Shown one piece after another: positions 7,360 through 14,810 of a stretch of DNA of 35,877 nt. The stretch covers positions 1 to 35,877 of the forward strand of contig RAYF01000059.1 of the NCBI GenBank assembly GCA_003611745.1. The letters are read 5' to 3'. The stretch comes from a bacterium D16-36 (GTDB taxonomy: Bacteria > Bacillota > Clostridia > Lachnospirales > Lachnospiraceae). Made by a program: the position numbers and the translations under genes. The notes beneath the pieces are model-generated. The model searched no databases and was not told the DNA's origin. It saw nothing but the letters and a program-made list of their open reading frames with translations. The stretch's first letter is position 1; every line of letters starts with the position of its first letter.

Positions 7360-7554
7360 TACACTTGCTATTGTTTCGAGCTCTGATTGTGTAAACTTTC
7401 CAGTTTTAAGACGCTGCCCAAATGCTGAAGGCGTAACGCCCAATTTATCCGCTATATCCTTTTTTGTGACATTTACAGAATATGCCAATGCCATATCAAT
7501 TTTCTGTTGTATAGTTATCTTAATCACTTCCTTTACTTGTGAATACAATTTCAT
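7345..7554 (-). CDS. Cro/CI-type HTH regulator, C-terminus replaced by a repeat
   Basis: A DNA-binding protein of about 58-69 aa. IQQKIDMALAY, then KKDIADKLGVTPSAFGQRLK, forms a canonical five-helix HTH_3 domain. Relatives usually start MTIQQKID; here that position is ATA, with AGGAAGTG upstream. Translation may therefore begin at ATG 7554 with a short extra leader, or the normal start may have been lost. The final residues LERV and the TGA come from the end of repeat copy B, so the native C-terminus is gone. It partly overlaps a second HTH remnant (7520-7690). Confidence 0.6.
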   Translation of the reverse strand: MKLYSQVKEVIKITIQQKIDMALAYSVNVTKKDIADKLGVTPSAFGQRLKTGKFTQSELETIASVLERV

Positions 7555-7690
7555 AATTCATATTCATAATATCACAGAATTTTCTTATATCCGATTCTTT
7601 CCAGTTGTTATCTTGAAATTTCTTTGTTATGGACGGCTGCGATATTCTCCACTGATCCGCAAGCCACTTTTTTAGTTTTTCCCTCCCTAG
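7520..7690 (-). pseudogene. HTH-type protein C-terminal fragment cut by a MITE
   Basis: The open frame reads EKLKKWLADQWRISQPSITK, then KFQDNNWKESDIRKFCDIMN and ends at 7520. This looks like the recognition-helix end of a small HTH protein. Its 5' part is missing: the frame enters the family-2 repeat at 7687-7690 with no start codon. The element probably inserted into or deleted the gene's front half. Confidence 0.5.
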
Positions 7691-7904
7691 TATAGCAAAT
7701 AATAATTAACTAGTATACTTACTTGTCTGATTGCCCATTTGCTTCGTTGGTCTACGCTCTGCTTCGGTCCATGCTTATCAGATGTCCACTGGACATCTAG
7801 CACCGTCAATCGACGTAGCCACCGCTACGCCTCATTCCTCCGCCTCGCATATGAAACAATCATCCAGCGTCAGTATACCAGAAATTAATTATTTGCTATA
7901 CTAG
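7687..7904. repeat. MITE-like inverted repeat, family 2 (218 bp)
   Basis: The left end CTAGTATAGCAAATAATAAT and the inverted right end CTAGTATAGCAAATAATTAA form near-identical ~20-bp terminal repeats. The interior is much more GC-rich than its surroundings and has no credible gene. It lies between the YafQ remnant and the HTH fragment. It is unrelated in sequence to family 1, although both begin with CTAG. Confidence 0.7.
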
Positions 7905-7954
7905 AAAAAATGATATTCATTTTTTCACTTGTGCTTATAATTGTTATCACCTCC

Positions 7955-8235
7955 CTATTCTCCAAACAAATCCGCATGTGTTCCAGTGTCAATCAATGTC
8001 AAAACCAATATATCCTCTTGAATAAGATACACTAATAACCAATCTGGTTGAATATGACATTCTCTATATTTTGACATTCTACCTTTAAGCGGATGATCCT
8101 GGTATTTTGTTCTAGCGGGATTCTGTTTCTTAATTTTTCAACGACATTTTCCAACAATGAGATGTCTAAGCCTCTTTTTGCCGCCAATTTCAATCCCTTT
8201 TTAAATTTGCTAGAATATTTAACTTCAAGCTTCAT
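7955..8235 (-). pseudogene. YafQ/RelE-type mRNA interferase toxin, frameshifted
   Basis: The N-terminal part reads MKLEVKYSSKFKKGLKLAAK as in YafQ toxins. After PLEQ the sense reading moves by one frame to KYQDHPLKGRMSKYRECHIQ, then PDWLLVYLIQEDILVLTLID and TGTHADLF, the typical YafQ C-terminus with its catalytic histidine region. Unshifted translation stops at 8032 with a nonsense tail. The toxin is probably dead unless the shift, in an A-rich run, is bypassed. It overlaps the dinJ remnant by 11 bp, the usual dinJ-yafQ arrangement. Confidence 0.8.
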
Positions 8236-8320
8236 CTGCTAAAATCTCTCTAAACATTTCTTTTACATCCGTGTAACTTTTAGCGTTTGGATCTTTTCTT
8301 TCTTCTTTATGACCTAACAT
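8225..8320 (-). pseudogene. DinJ-type antitoxin, N-terminally deleted
   Basis: Only the C-terminal toxin-binding tail remains (DPNAKSYTDVKEMFREILAD, ending EA), 31 codons from ATG 8320 with GGAGA about 10 bp upstream. The ribbon-helix-helix DNA-binding half normally in front is absent. It directly precedes and overlaps the yafQ remnant. Family call by recognition. Confidence 0.65.
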
Positions 8321-8551
8321 TGTTTAAAATCTCCTTCCTATCTTTGCTTTTATTCAATTTAAATTTCATCAGTAGTGCTGCCTGTCCCATTAATGCAATG
8401 TATCAACAAAACACACGCCAATTGTTTTCAGTCCATTATTCAATAGTAGCCTACAAAATGCATATTCATTTATTCCATATATTTACCGCCCTCAAGCCAT
8501 TCAACCCCAATAATCAAATGTAAAACTTCCCCAAGACACATTTTAGGTTAA

Positions 8552-8721
8552 TCAAGCCTGCCCCATATTTTCAGTTTGAATTCGTACCCTCTCTGTGTGA
8601 ATAACAGCTAACCTTCTTTTAGCAACGCAGTACATCTCATTTATCTCTTCAGCATCATCCGATACCATCATTCTATTAATGTTGCCCTGCAGCATGTCTA
8701 TCTCAATTCATCCCTGCTCAT
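8552..8721 (-). pseudogene. small conserved gene of the Rpn neighbourhood, frameshifted
   Basis: Starts MSRDEL at 8721 after GGAGA, then stops. After skipping two bases the frame continues MLQGNINRMMVSDDAEEINE, then MYCVAKRRLAVIHTERVRIQ and a TGA at 8552. I associate small proteins of this pattern with Rpn-family genes in Lachnospiraceae, but the function is unknown. It lies downstream of the Rpn gene and its terminator. Confidence 0.45.
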
Positions 8722-8766
8722 AAATTTCTCCTTTCACACATACCAGCTCCGTAATGAAATACCCAC

Positions 8767-8798
8767 AAAAAAAAGATGTAAATCCAAAGATCTACATC
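8767..8798 (-). terminator. intrinsic terminator of the Rpn gene
   Basis: On the minus strand GATGTAGA and TTTACATC form a stem followed by eight T residues, about 90 bp past the Rpn stop. A diverged copy of this segment and its flank lies upstream of the same gene (about 9905-9955). Confidence 0.65.
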
Positions 8799-8887
8799 CT
8801 CTCATCTATTATCCAGTTATATCTGATATTGCCCCTTCGTAAACAACTCGTCAAATAACTAAGTTATTGCTTGAAACTGCATCTCCT

Positions 8888-9811
8888 CTACCGCAAAACA
8901 TCAATTTCCTTAAAAGAAAGCCCTGTTATCTTAGATATCATTTCCCTTGGAAAATTCTCGTCTTTTAATCTTTGGGCAATACTCATGGCCTCTTCCTTTC
9001 TTCCTTCCTCTCTTCCTTCCTCTCTTCCTTCTTCCCTGCCCTCTTCTAACAACACTTGTCGTTCAACCTCATAATTATATTCTGTGTTTAACATTTTTAC
9101 TATCTCCTCTCTCTCCATTCTCAGTAAAAACTGCTTAAACAATTTTGAACCACTGAATTTAATAATAAATTCTTCCAAGCTGTCTGTACTGATATGCCCA
9201 TCCTGCAAGTTACTTTTCATAAATTGAATCAGTTCAAAATATCCTTGCAATGTGCTCCCAGCATCCGCTTTAGTGATTACCTTTACGCACAAATCCAGAG
9301 ACAGATCACAGCCCTTGGTTTCAAATGCATCAGACAATCTGAGTTTATCCTCAATCTTCTGTGGTTCTCTGCCTGTATACACAATATAAAATTCCGGCTT
9401 TGGAAGCCTAATCCGCCTATAACCATATAAATCTGCCTGCATACCGCCCAACAATTTCTCATACTCACCAGCTACATAAAATAACATCCTTAACGGCATA
9501 TTTTGGTTAACTGTTGACTGGTGTTCAGTCAAAATTATTAAACGGTCACCAACCGCAAATGCAACATCATTATATCTCCGCACAACCAAGGTGTTAGATA
9601 AAGTAATTAATTTAATCTGCTCTTTAGTCACCTGTAAATCATCTGGATGTAAACTTCCATATAAATCCAAAAGTGTATCCTTATCACTATACAATGTGCT
9701 AAACAGGGAATCCTGATAGGTGCGCTGTATGGGTAATGGTATGCCGTCCGTTTTACTTTTTTCCCATTCCTTGTTCTTTCTGCTATCAAAAGCGCTAATC
9801 ATTTCAGTCAT
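8888..9811 (-). CDS. Rpn-family recombination-promoting nuclease / putative transposase
   Basis: A 307-aa protein of the Rpn/PD-(D/E)XK nuclease family (often annotated DUF4351 or transposase_31-like). The start at 9811 (MTEMISAFDSRKNKEWEKSK) follows GGAGA; a longer frame with a GTG at 9892 lacks a site. Visible blocks are QRTYQDSLFSTLYSDKDTLL, the nuclease strand RYNDVAFAVGDRLIILTEHQ with acidic and EHQ residues, then QNMPLRMLFYVAGEYEKLL and PEFYIVYTG. The C-terminal linker is four EEGR units, the hallmark low-complexity tail of these proteins, followed by a short helix (SFKEIDVL). Rpn proteins nick DNA and promote RecA-independent recombination in E. coli; the role here is inferred. It has its own terminator. 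Confidence 0.8.
   Translation of the reverse strand: MTEMISAFDSRKNKEWEKSKTDGIPLPIQRTYQDSLFSTLYSDKDTLLDLYGSLHPDDLQVTKEQIKLITLSNTLVVRRYNDVAFAVGDRLIILTEHQSTVNQNMPLRMLFYVAGEYEKLLGGMQADLYGYRRIRLPKPEFYIVYTGREPQKIEDKLRLSDAFETKGCDLSLDLCVKVITKADAGSTLQGYFELIQFMKSNLQDGHISTDSLEEFIIKFSGSKLFKQFLLRMEREEIVKMLNTEYNYEVERQVLLEEGREEGREEGREEGRKEEAMSIAQRLKDENFPREMISKITGLSFKEIDVLR
8998..9045 (-). repeat. tandem 12-bp repeats coding EEGR units
   Basis: About four copies of a 12-bp unit (GAAGGAAGAGAG-like on the minus strand) inside the Rpn gene give EEGREEGREEGREEGR. Such units change in copy number by slippage without disturbing the frame. Confidence 0.7.
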
Positions 9812-10006
9812 AAAATTCTCCTTTCCATCAGTATACACCTGCCCTGAATAAGCGTCAATACTGTTATCGCCATATTCATATCCCATAAACACTGCCCATG
9901 AATTTCTCCCTATACATCAGCTCTCCACAATGAAATGCCCACAAAAAGGATGTAAGCCCAAAATTATCATCCCAAAACCTTAATTTTAATGCACTCACTA
10001 CAATAC

Positions 10007-10174
10007 TTATTTTAAACCAAAAGATAACTCACATTGTTCCGGGTCTTCTCCAAGCTAGGCAACAATCAGATGACGGTGACAGAATTCTCCTGCACTCTCC
10101 CAACACAGGAGAACAACATCTTTTCCTTGTGAAATTGCCTGAAGCCTGCTGAAATAGCTTGTGTAAATCTGCAT
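10007..10174 (-). pseudogene. DUF488-like protein, C-terminal remnant with an amber stop
   Basis: The frame from ATG 10174 reads MQIYTSYFSRLQAISQGKDV, then VLLCWESAGEFCHRHLIVA, a TAG at 10055-10057, and LGEDPEQCELSFGLK. The CHRH motif after an E-S/P-G-E-F segment is diagnostic of DUF488. The amber replaces a residue that is usually tryptophan in this place. The middle of the usual ~120-aa domain is also missing, so this is a deleted and mutated relic. Confidence 0.6.
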
Positions 10175-10669
10175 ATCCTCCAATACTATCACCTCCTCCA
10201 AACCGGCATATGAAACAAAAAGTTCATTTCAATTTTTCAACATATATTTACATCTATCAAGTTGAATGTTTAATATCATATTTTATTTATTCCTTTTCTG
10301 CTTTGCTTATTTAATAATAAAAATACCAGCTTTGAAATTGTGTCGCTGAAACAGCGGAATGTGGCGAAACAGCCAGTCAGGGTAACCGATGAAATTATCT
10401 GTAATAACTGTGTCCCGCGTAAATAAAAAAGAGTACAAATTTGCACCCTTTGATCAATCGCCCAATATAAAAATCATCTGCATTGTCTACAAATCAGATT
10501 GCCAATCCCTCCAAAAAATATCCCACCAGTACGGAAAAATTATCCCTATTTTATCCCAATGAAAAATAAATTGGCATAAAATTACATTATCTTTGGCATT
10601 TTGGGTTTTACCAGAAAAGAAGCCGGGGAGTCTTTGGCATCAAATCTGGTTAGAATCAGCCATACTACG
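10175..10669. other. intergenic stretch, no convincing gene
   Basis: The only structured feature seen is a weak minus-strand terminator at 10425-10448. A plus-strand 57-codon open frame beginning MKLSVITVSR near 10390 has no ribosome binding site and breaks into low-complexity sequence, so it was not accepted. Confidence 0.35.
10425..10448 (-). terminator. possible terminator of the MNT/HEPN operon
   Basis: On the minus strand GGGTGCA and TGTACTC form a 7-bp stem (two G-T pairs) with an AATT loop, followed by six T residues. It is 220 bp past the HEPN stop. Confidence 0.4.
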
Positions 10670-11101
10670 CTACTTTAATCTGTCTGAAGAAAAAAAATCC
10701 ATCTCTTTCAGAGCCTTTTGTGTCACGGCTGTATCTGCAAAAGAAACCAAGGCATTCGCTATTGAAAATGCTTCTTGTATGTCCTCCTCTAATGAAACAA
10801 AATTATCATTATACCTTGATTCAGCCTCCCAGCTATTTAAGGTTGCTGCAAATAGACGCAAATCTTTTTCTCTTGGAACTGAAATGCCGATTTTTTTCAA
10901 CAAATTTAATTGGGCACGGATATCATGATTTTCCACATATCTTTCCCCATTAATTTCAATTAAATATTTCAGGGTAAATTCAATACACTGCTGCAGATTA
11001 TAACAGCAATCATCTGCATAAGCATCATCTTCTGCAATTTTTTGAAAACTGTTATTAGCATTGTTCAGCTTCGTCTTTGCCCTCCTCAATAACTTACTCA
11101 T
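10670..11101 (-). CDS. HEPN-domain ribonuclease toxin of an MNT/HEPN pair
   Basis: About 143 aa. The start at 11101 (MSKLLRRAKTKLNNANNSFQ) is chosen because GGAGGTG lies 4-5 bp upstream. The all-helical HEPN pattern includes ADDCCYNLQQCIEFTLKYLI and the nuclease motif RYVENH, which fits the RX4-6H signature. The third position after H is isoleucine, not the tyrosine of the classical RX4HXY HepT toxins that are AMPylated by their partner. Neutralisation here may therefore work another way. The partner nucleotidyltransferase gene lies upstream on the same strand, with about 140 bp between them. A toxin role is inferred from family and context. Confidence 0.75.
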   Translation of the reverse strand: MSKLLRRAKTKLNNANNSFQKIAEDDAYADDCCYNLQQCIEFTLKYLIEINGERYVENHDIRAQLNLLKKIGISVPREKDLRLFAATLNSWEAESRYNDNFVSLEEDIQEAFSIANALVSFADTAVTQKALKEMDFFSSDRLK

Positions 11102-11239
11102 AGACACCTCCAAGCTTTCTCCATCCAAGAATTTGACCTTATACCAAAGAATTGCCGCACATAAAACTGTTATTTATACTAATATACCTTCTGAGAGTAG
11201 TATCAAATACCAGCCATTCTTCTCTGGCTTAAATGTCTT

Positions 11240-11623
11240 TTATAGAATCTGTACTCCTTTTAGGACATTGTTCATCAGATTCTTGCTGTTACAAATCCTA
11301 TCATACCAGAGCACATCGGCATTCCACCCGCAAGCTTCCTGTATTTTCTCCGAAACCTCGTTCTTTGTTTCATTGTTCACAAACTCCGGCCGTAATCTCA
11401 CTACCAAATCCAAATCACTATGAATCGTACACCGTAAATTAACCGAGCTGCCAAAAAGCACAATAGCTGCTACCCTTTCATCCCATTCTATCGCATCATG
11501 GATTCTTTTTACAGCTTTTTGCTGTAATGGATGTATCCTGCTCATTTTAACTTTTGGTACGTCTGCCAAAACACGAAAATTGCATTCTACATTCTTTTGT
11601 TCTTCCCATGTTTTGCATTCCAT
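11240..11623 (-). CDS. MNT-type minimal nucleotidyltransferase (antitoxin candidate)
   Basis: A 127-aa protein with the polymerase-beta fold signature VLFGSSVNL...HSDLDLVV: GS, exactly ten residues, then DLD (GSX10DXD). A third acidic residue is plausible in the NADVLWYD strand. In characterised HepT/MntA pairs this enzyme transfers AMP to the HEPN toxin and silences it. The start at 11623 has GGAGGG upstream, and the TTG before it is in frame. It is followed by the HEPN gene at 10670-11101. The N-terminal ~30 residues (CKTWEEQKNVECNFRVLADV) are an extra extension over the minimal domain. Confidence 0.75.
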   Translation of the reverse strand: MECKTWEEQKNVECNFRVLADVPKVKMSRIHPLQQKAVKRIHDAIEWDERVAAIVLFGSSVNLRCTIHSDLDLVVRLRPEFVNNETKNEVSEKIQEACGWNADVLWYDRICNSKNLMNNVLKGVQIL

Positions 11624-11777
11624 CAATTCTAATCCCTCCAGTTAAAATATGCCTGCCGGAAACCTGCCTATTCACTTATCCTGCTTAATAATATGTCTTC
11701 AAAGACACAAAATTATTTACACCTACTCAATTATATAATAATATTTCTTTATATACAGTTCCTAACAAGTAAAAAAT

Positions 11778-12120
11778 GAGCAACACTGTAAGCCGGGTTC
11801 TGTATCAAACAATCATCTATCTAGACCTGACGTTGCCGCCAGGTTCAAGCAACCTACCCGGAACACGACGGGCCGCCGTATTATTCCTGTTCGGTCTTGC
11901 TTCGGATGGGGTTTACAGCCGCCGCCTTTGTTACCAAAGACGCGGTGAGCCCTTACCTCACCTTTTCACCCTTACCAGCACAAAGCTGGCGGTTCTTTTC
12001 TGTTGCACTAGCCTGAGAGTCGCCTCTACCGGACGTTATCCGGCATCCTGCCCTGTGAAGCCCGGACTTTCCTCACCTGCCGCCTTTCAGCGCCTGCAGC
12101 CGCGATTGTCTGTGTTGCTC
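11778..12120 (-). ncRNA. rnpB: RNase P RNA
   Basis: The catalytic RNA that matures tRNA 5' ends. The ends pair as P1 (GAGCAACAC near 12120 with GTGTTGCTC at 11778), and the T run that follows can serve as a terminator. Universally conserved segments are present: GAGGAAAGTCCGGGC with the downstream CAGGGC (about 12060-12080), AGGGTGAAAAGGTGAGGTAA in the middle, and the 3' P4 strand AGAACCCGGCTTACAG. The ~343-nt length is normal for a bacterial RNA. A good promoter lies at 12131-12159. The spurious open frame on the opposite strand should be ignored. Confidence 0.97.
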
Positions 12121-12130
12121 ATTGTTGCAT

Positions 12131-12159
12131 ATTTTAGCATAAGAGCCCCAAAAAGTAAA
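12131..12159 (-). promoter_or_regulatory. promoter of rnpB
   Basis: On the minus strand -35 TTTACT (12159-12154), a 17-bp spacer and an extended -10, TGCTAAAAT (hexamer 12136-12131), place the start about 10 bp from the 5' P1 strand of RNase P RNA. Confidence 0.7.
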
Positions 12160-12198
12160 TATCGTTCTCGCAGCGCAATGCGGAAATCAATTCCTTGG

Positions 12199-13035
12199 CT
12201 AATCCTTCCCTCTTCTCTTTTCCTTATGTGCTGTTATAATAGTATAACTATGTACATTGACAGTAATAACAAAGTTATCTACATTCACATACCAGTTTTT
12301 CCCACTCCTTGTAATAATAGCATAATCTAAAGCAATTTTTTCTTTACACCATCCCAAAACATCTTCCGTATCTAATGACAGATTCCTTTTTATCCGTACA
12401 ACGCCTAACTCTGTAGTGTGCAACCTATCTAAATGCTTCAGCAATTCCAATTCTGAACCTGTCTCCTTTACCTGCCGGGTAATGCGAGGTCTTTTATCAT
12501 TAATTGAGGTTCCCAGATTGTATGCCTCCTCTAATTCTTTTCTCCCCTTAATATCTCCCATACCCTTAACCCCTCTTACCAGAACCATGCCAGCATCTTC
12601 CAAATGGAAAAAATTAAGCACAAGCTGGTATTGCAGCTTGATTGCGTCAAACAATTCCGGTAATGTAGCTGCCCCCACCAACAGCAATGCCAGCTTTTTT
12701 ACCCGAAATTTATTTCTCATCGGTGTATGCAACCGATCAATAATCGCTTTTAACTCTGCACTGATTCCATAAAAATAAACCGGGGATGCAATCACTACCA
12801 TATCCGCAATCTCCAGCTTTTTATAAATTTCTGCCATATCGTCTTTCTGGAAACAGCAATTCCCTTCCCTTGTAAAACAAGAATTACAGCCAACGCAGGG
12901 ATTTACTTTGTAATCCGCAACGGAAACCGTCTCCACTGTATTATTTTTGCCCGCTCCCTCTGCAAATGCCTGTGCAAGCAAATCTGTATTTCCGCCTTTC
13001 CTCATACTCCCGACCAAAATAACAATTCTGCCCAT
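12199..13035 (-). CDS. flavodoxin-like NAD(P)H:FMN reductase fused to DUF3781
   Basis: 278 aa. The start at 13035 is preferred because AGGAGG is 9 bp upstream; the ATG at 13044 directly abuts it. Residues 1-185 are an iron-sulfur-flavoprotein-type reductase: the phosphate loop GSMRKGGNTDLLAQAF, the C-x2-C-x6-C-C cluster PCVGCNSCFTREGNCC, and SPVYFYGISAELKAIIDR. Residues ~195-278 match DUF3781: ELLKHLDRLHTTELGVVRIK, then DTEDVLGWCKEKI and GKNWYVNVDNFVITVNVHSY. DUF3781 is usually a separate ~80-aa protein, so this is either a real fusion or a read-through caused by a deletion. It is followed by rnpB on its own promoter. The function of DUF3781 is unknown. Confidence 0.8.
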   Translation of the reverse strand: MGRIVILVGSMRKGGNTDLLAQAFAEGAGKNNTVETVSVADYKVNPCVGCNSCFTREGNCCFQKDDMAEIYKKLEIADMVVIASPVYFYGISAELKAIIDRLHTPMRNKFRVKKLALLLVGAATLPELFDAIKLQYQLVLNFFHLEDAGMVLVRGVKGMGDIKGRKELEEAYNLGTSINDKRPRITRQVKETGSELELLKHLDRLHTTELGVVRIKRNLSLDTEDVLGWCKEKIALDYAIITRSGKNWYVNVDNFVITVNVHSYTIITAHKEKRRGKD

Positions 13036-13132
13036 TCTTCCCATCCTCCTGTGTACTTATTTCTTATTGATTTTATATTGGTTTTATTACATGCTATCCA
13101 TTATAAAAAATAGAAAGTGAAAAGAGAAAAAG

Positions 13133-13882
13133 CTATATATGTGCGATTACCCTCAACCGCCGATAATCCGCAACCCATTCTACCCCATTCCACAAAGTAT
13201 CCCTCGCCAATTCATCTACCTTCTTAAAAACCATAGCTTGTACATGTTTTGGCATCACTCCCAATTCAGAGGCAAAGAACTGTTTCATCCAATTCACCAA
13301 CCCCTGTTCCCCGTCCTTCAAGGCGGTTGGCCTGTCATAAGCATAAATCCTGTCAATGACGAATCCGGTATCTTCTAATAATTTACCAAAATCCTCTACC
13401 TCAGGGAAATTAAATTTAGCTTCATAGCCATACCCCAGACTGTTACAAGCCTCTGCAAAGGCATTTTCAATCGTTGCAATATTTCCGCTTGCACCAAATT
13501 CACACACCAATAATCCCTGCTGTTTCAGAACTTTGTAAATGTTTTTTAACAAAGCATCATGGCTGCTAATCCAGTGAAAGACAGCATTGGAAAAAACCAC
13601 ATCAAATTCCTTTTCAAAAGGCAGAGACAGTGCATCACATACCTTAAATTCTATATTGCCAAATTCTTCTTTCGCTTTTTCTATCATACTCTGCGAAGCA
13701 TCAACACCTACAATCCTACCACACAAATCAGCTAACTGAGCAGTAAGAGTCCCTGTTCCACACCCCAAATCCAATATAGACTGTTCATCATTCTTTGGAA
13801 TAAACTCCAATAAGCCCTTTCCATATTCCGCTACGAAATCATGTTTTTTATTATATAATGTTGAATTCCATTCCATGTGCAT
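13133..13882 (-). CDS. class I SAM-dependent methyltransferase (small molecule)
   Basis: 249 aa with a complete Rossmann methyltransferase core: motif I ILDLGCGTGTLTAQLA (about 36-51), motif II VGVDASQSMIEKA, motif III VCDALSLPF and motif IV FDVVFSNAVFHWISSHDALL. The pattern AVFHW and the overall length resemble trans-aconitate 2-methyltransferase and UbiE-like enzymes, so the substrate cannot be named. AGGAG stands 3-9 bp before two possible starts (13882 and the ATG two codons later). It is followed, 98 bp on, by the flavodoxin fusion on the same strand. A short remnant of another gene precedes it. Confidence 0.85.
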   Translation of the reverse strand: MHMEWNSTLYNKKHDFVAEYGKGLLEFIPKNDEQSILDLGCGTGTLTAQLADLCGRIVGVDASQSMIEKAKEEFGNIEFKVCDALSLPFEKEFDVVFSNAVFHWISSHDALLKNIYKVLKQQGLLVCEFGASGNIATIENAFAEACNSLGYGYEAKFNFPEVEDFGKLLEDTGFVIDRIYAYDRPTALKDGEQGLVNWMKQFFASELGVMPKHVQAMVFKKVDELARDTLWNGVEWVADYRRLRVIAHI

Positions 13883-13888
13883 ACACTC

Positions 13889-13986
13889 CTAAAAATCCTC
13901 TTCCAATTCCTCTTTGGCAAACTGGTAATTGGGATCAAAGGAAATTTCCTGCCCTAAGGGACAACGCTGTCTAATTTGAAAGCCAT
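13889..13986 (-). pseudogene. tiny gene relic between the Nudix-GNAT and methyltransferase genes
   Basis: From ATG 13986 the frame begins MAFKLDSVVP and stops. In another frame CPLGQEISFDPNYQFAKEEL ends at 13889 with EEDF. The two pieces look like the first and last residues of a deleted gene; the MAFKLDSVVP start resembles one class of methyltransferases. About 100 bp survive. Low confidence. Confidence 0.3.
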
Positions 13987-13989
13987 TAA

Positions 13990-14655
13990 TTATCCCTCCC
14001 TGATTTGCGTTTCCAGTTCCTTTTTCATATACTGTTTCTCATACTCCCAATATCCGTATTTCGGATAAAATGCATAGGATTCAAACCACTGCTCCCTAGG
14101 AGTTCCAAGATGAATTTTTATCGTCTTTTTCCCTATTTGTTTTATGTAGGCTTCTGCTGTTCGGAGAAGCTGTGTTCCAATCCCCTCATGCTTATGGTTA
14201 TATTTCACAAATAATCTGTGCAGCCAAACTTCGTCCGTACCATCAATAGAACGATACCCAACGCTGCCGATTACCCTGTCATTTTCATCCACTGCCAACC
14301 AGAACATATCGCCATTTTCCATATAATTCTTCTTTATATCAAGCAAATCATTGTTTAATCCCGGCACTCGTCCAAGAGCATTTTTCGCTTCTAAAATCAT
14401 AAAAATCAAGTCATCTCTGTATCTGTCTTCATAAGCTATGATTTTCACATTTCCTCCGTCCAATATTACTGTTTCTTTTACAAACCAACCCGTTTCTTCT
14501 TGTATTTCTCTATATAATGCTATCTCCAGAGATTCTCCCACTTCTACCATCCCACCCGGATACTCCCATCCCCTATTCGGACTTTTAATCAATAACACTT
14601 CGCCCGTTTCGTTAGTAACCAGCCCTGCTACTGATACAAAATGTGTGTGCTGCAT
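13990..14655 (-). CDS. Nudix hydrolase - GNAT acetyltransferase chimera
   Basis: 221 aa with AGGAG 9 bp before ATG 14655. Residues 1-90 carry a complete Nudix box, GGMVEVGESLEIALYREIQE then ETG (GX5EX7REUXEEXGU), preceded by VAGLVTNETGEVLLIKSPNR. The last strands and helix of a normal ~140-aa Nudix domain are missing. From ~100 onward is a GNAT domain lacking its first elements: MFWLAVDENDRVIGSVGYRS, EVWLHRLFVKYNHKHEGIGT with the Q/RxxGxG acetyl-CoA loop variant HEGIGT, and FYPKYGYWEYE. The join looks like an in-frame deletion that merged two neighbouring genes. Both active-site motifs survive, but activity is uncertain. Confidence 0.75.
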   Translation of the reverse strand: MQHTHFVSVAGLVTNETGEVLLIKSPNRGWEYPGGMVEVGESLEIALYREIQEETGWFVKETVILDGGNVKIIAYEDRYRDDLIFMILEAKNALGRVPGLNNDLLDIKKNYMENGDMFWLAVDENDRVIGSVGYRSIDGTDEVWLHRLFVKYNHKHEGIGTQLLRTAEAYIKQIGKKTIKIHLGTPREQWFESYAFYPKYGYWEYEKQYMKKELETQIREG

Positions 14656-14810
14656 TAATTGGGTTTCTCCTTACATTGTATTATTAGTCCAATCAGTTCA
14701 GCAAATTACAGCTTAATCAAACTTCTCTTTATCTGCTTGTAAATCTATTTCTTCATCCTCAATATTAGATTCTTCTATCATTTTTTCATCGACTTTCTGA
14801 GAACACGCTA

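Noticed and set aside
9001-9045. Tandem 12-bp units considered as a CRISPR-like or regulatory array
   Set aside because: They are in frame within the Rpn gene and encode the EEGR linker common in that family; there are no unique spacers.
10390-10560. Plus-strand frame starting MKLSVITVSR, resembling a glycosyltransferase start
   Set aside because: The likeness ends after a few residues, there is no ribosome binding site, and it overlaps a minus-strand hairpin.
12180-12195. GCGGAAATCAATTCC near the rnpB promoter, similar to the composite repeat boundary
   Set aside because: Only about 12 bases match and nothing of the repeat follows, so chance cannot be excluded.
11776-12330. A 184-codon plus-strand open frame
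   Set aside because: It is antisense to RNase P RNA, whose conserved segments and P1 pairing are clear on the minus strand.
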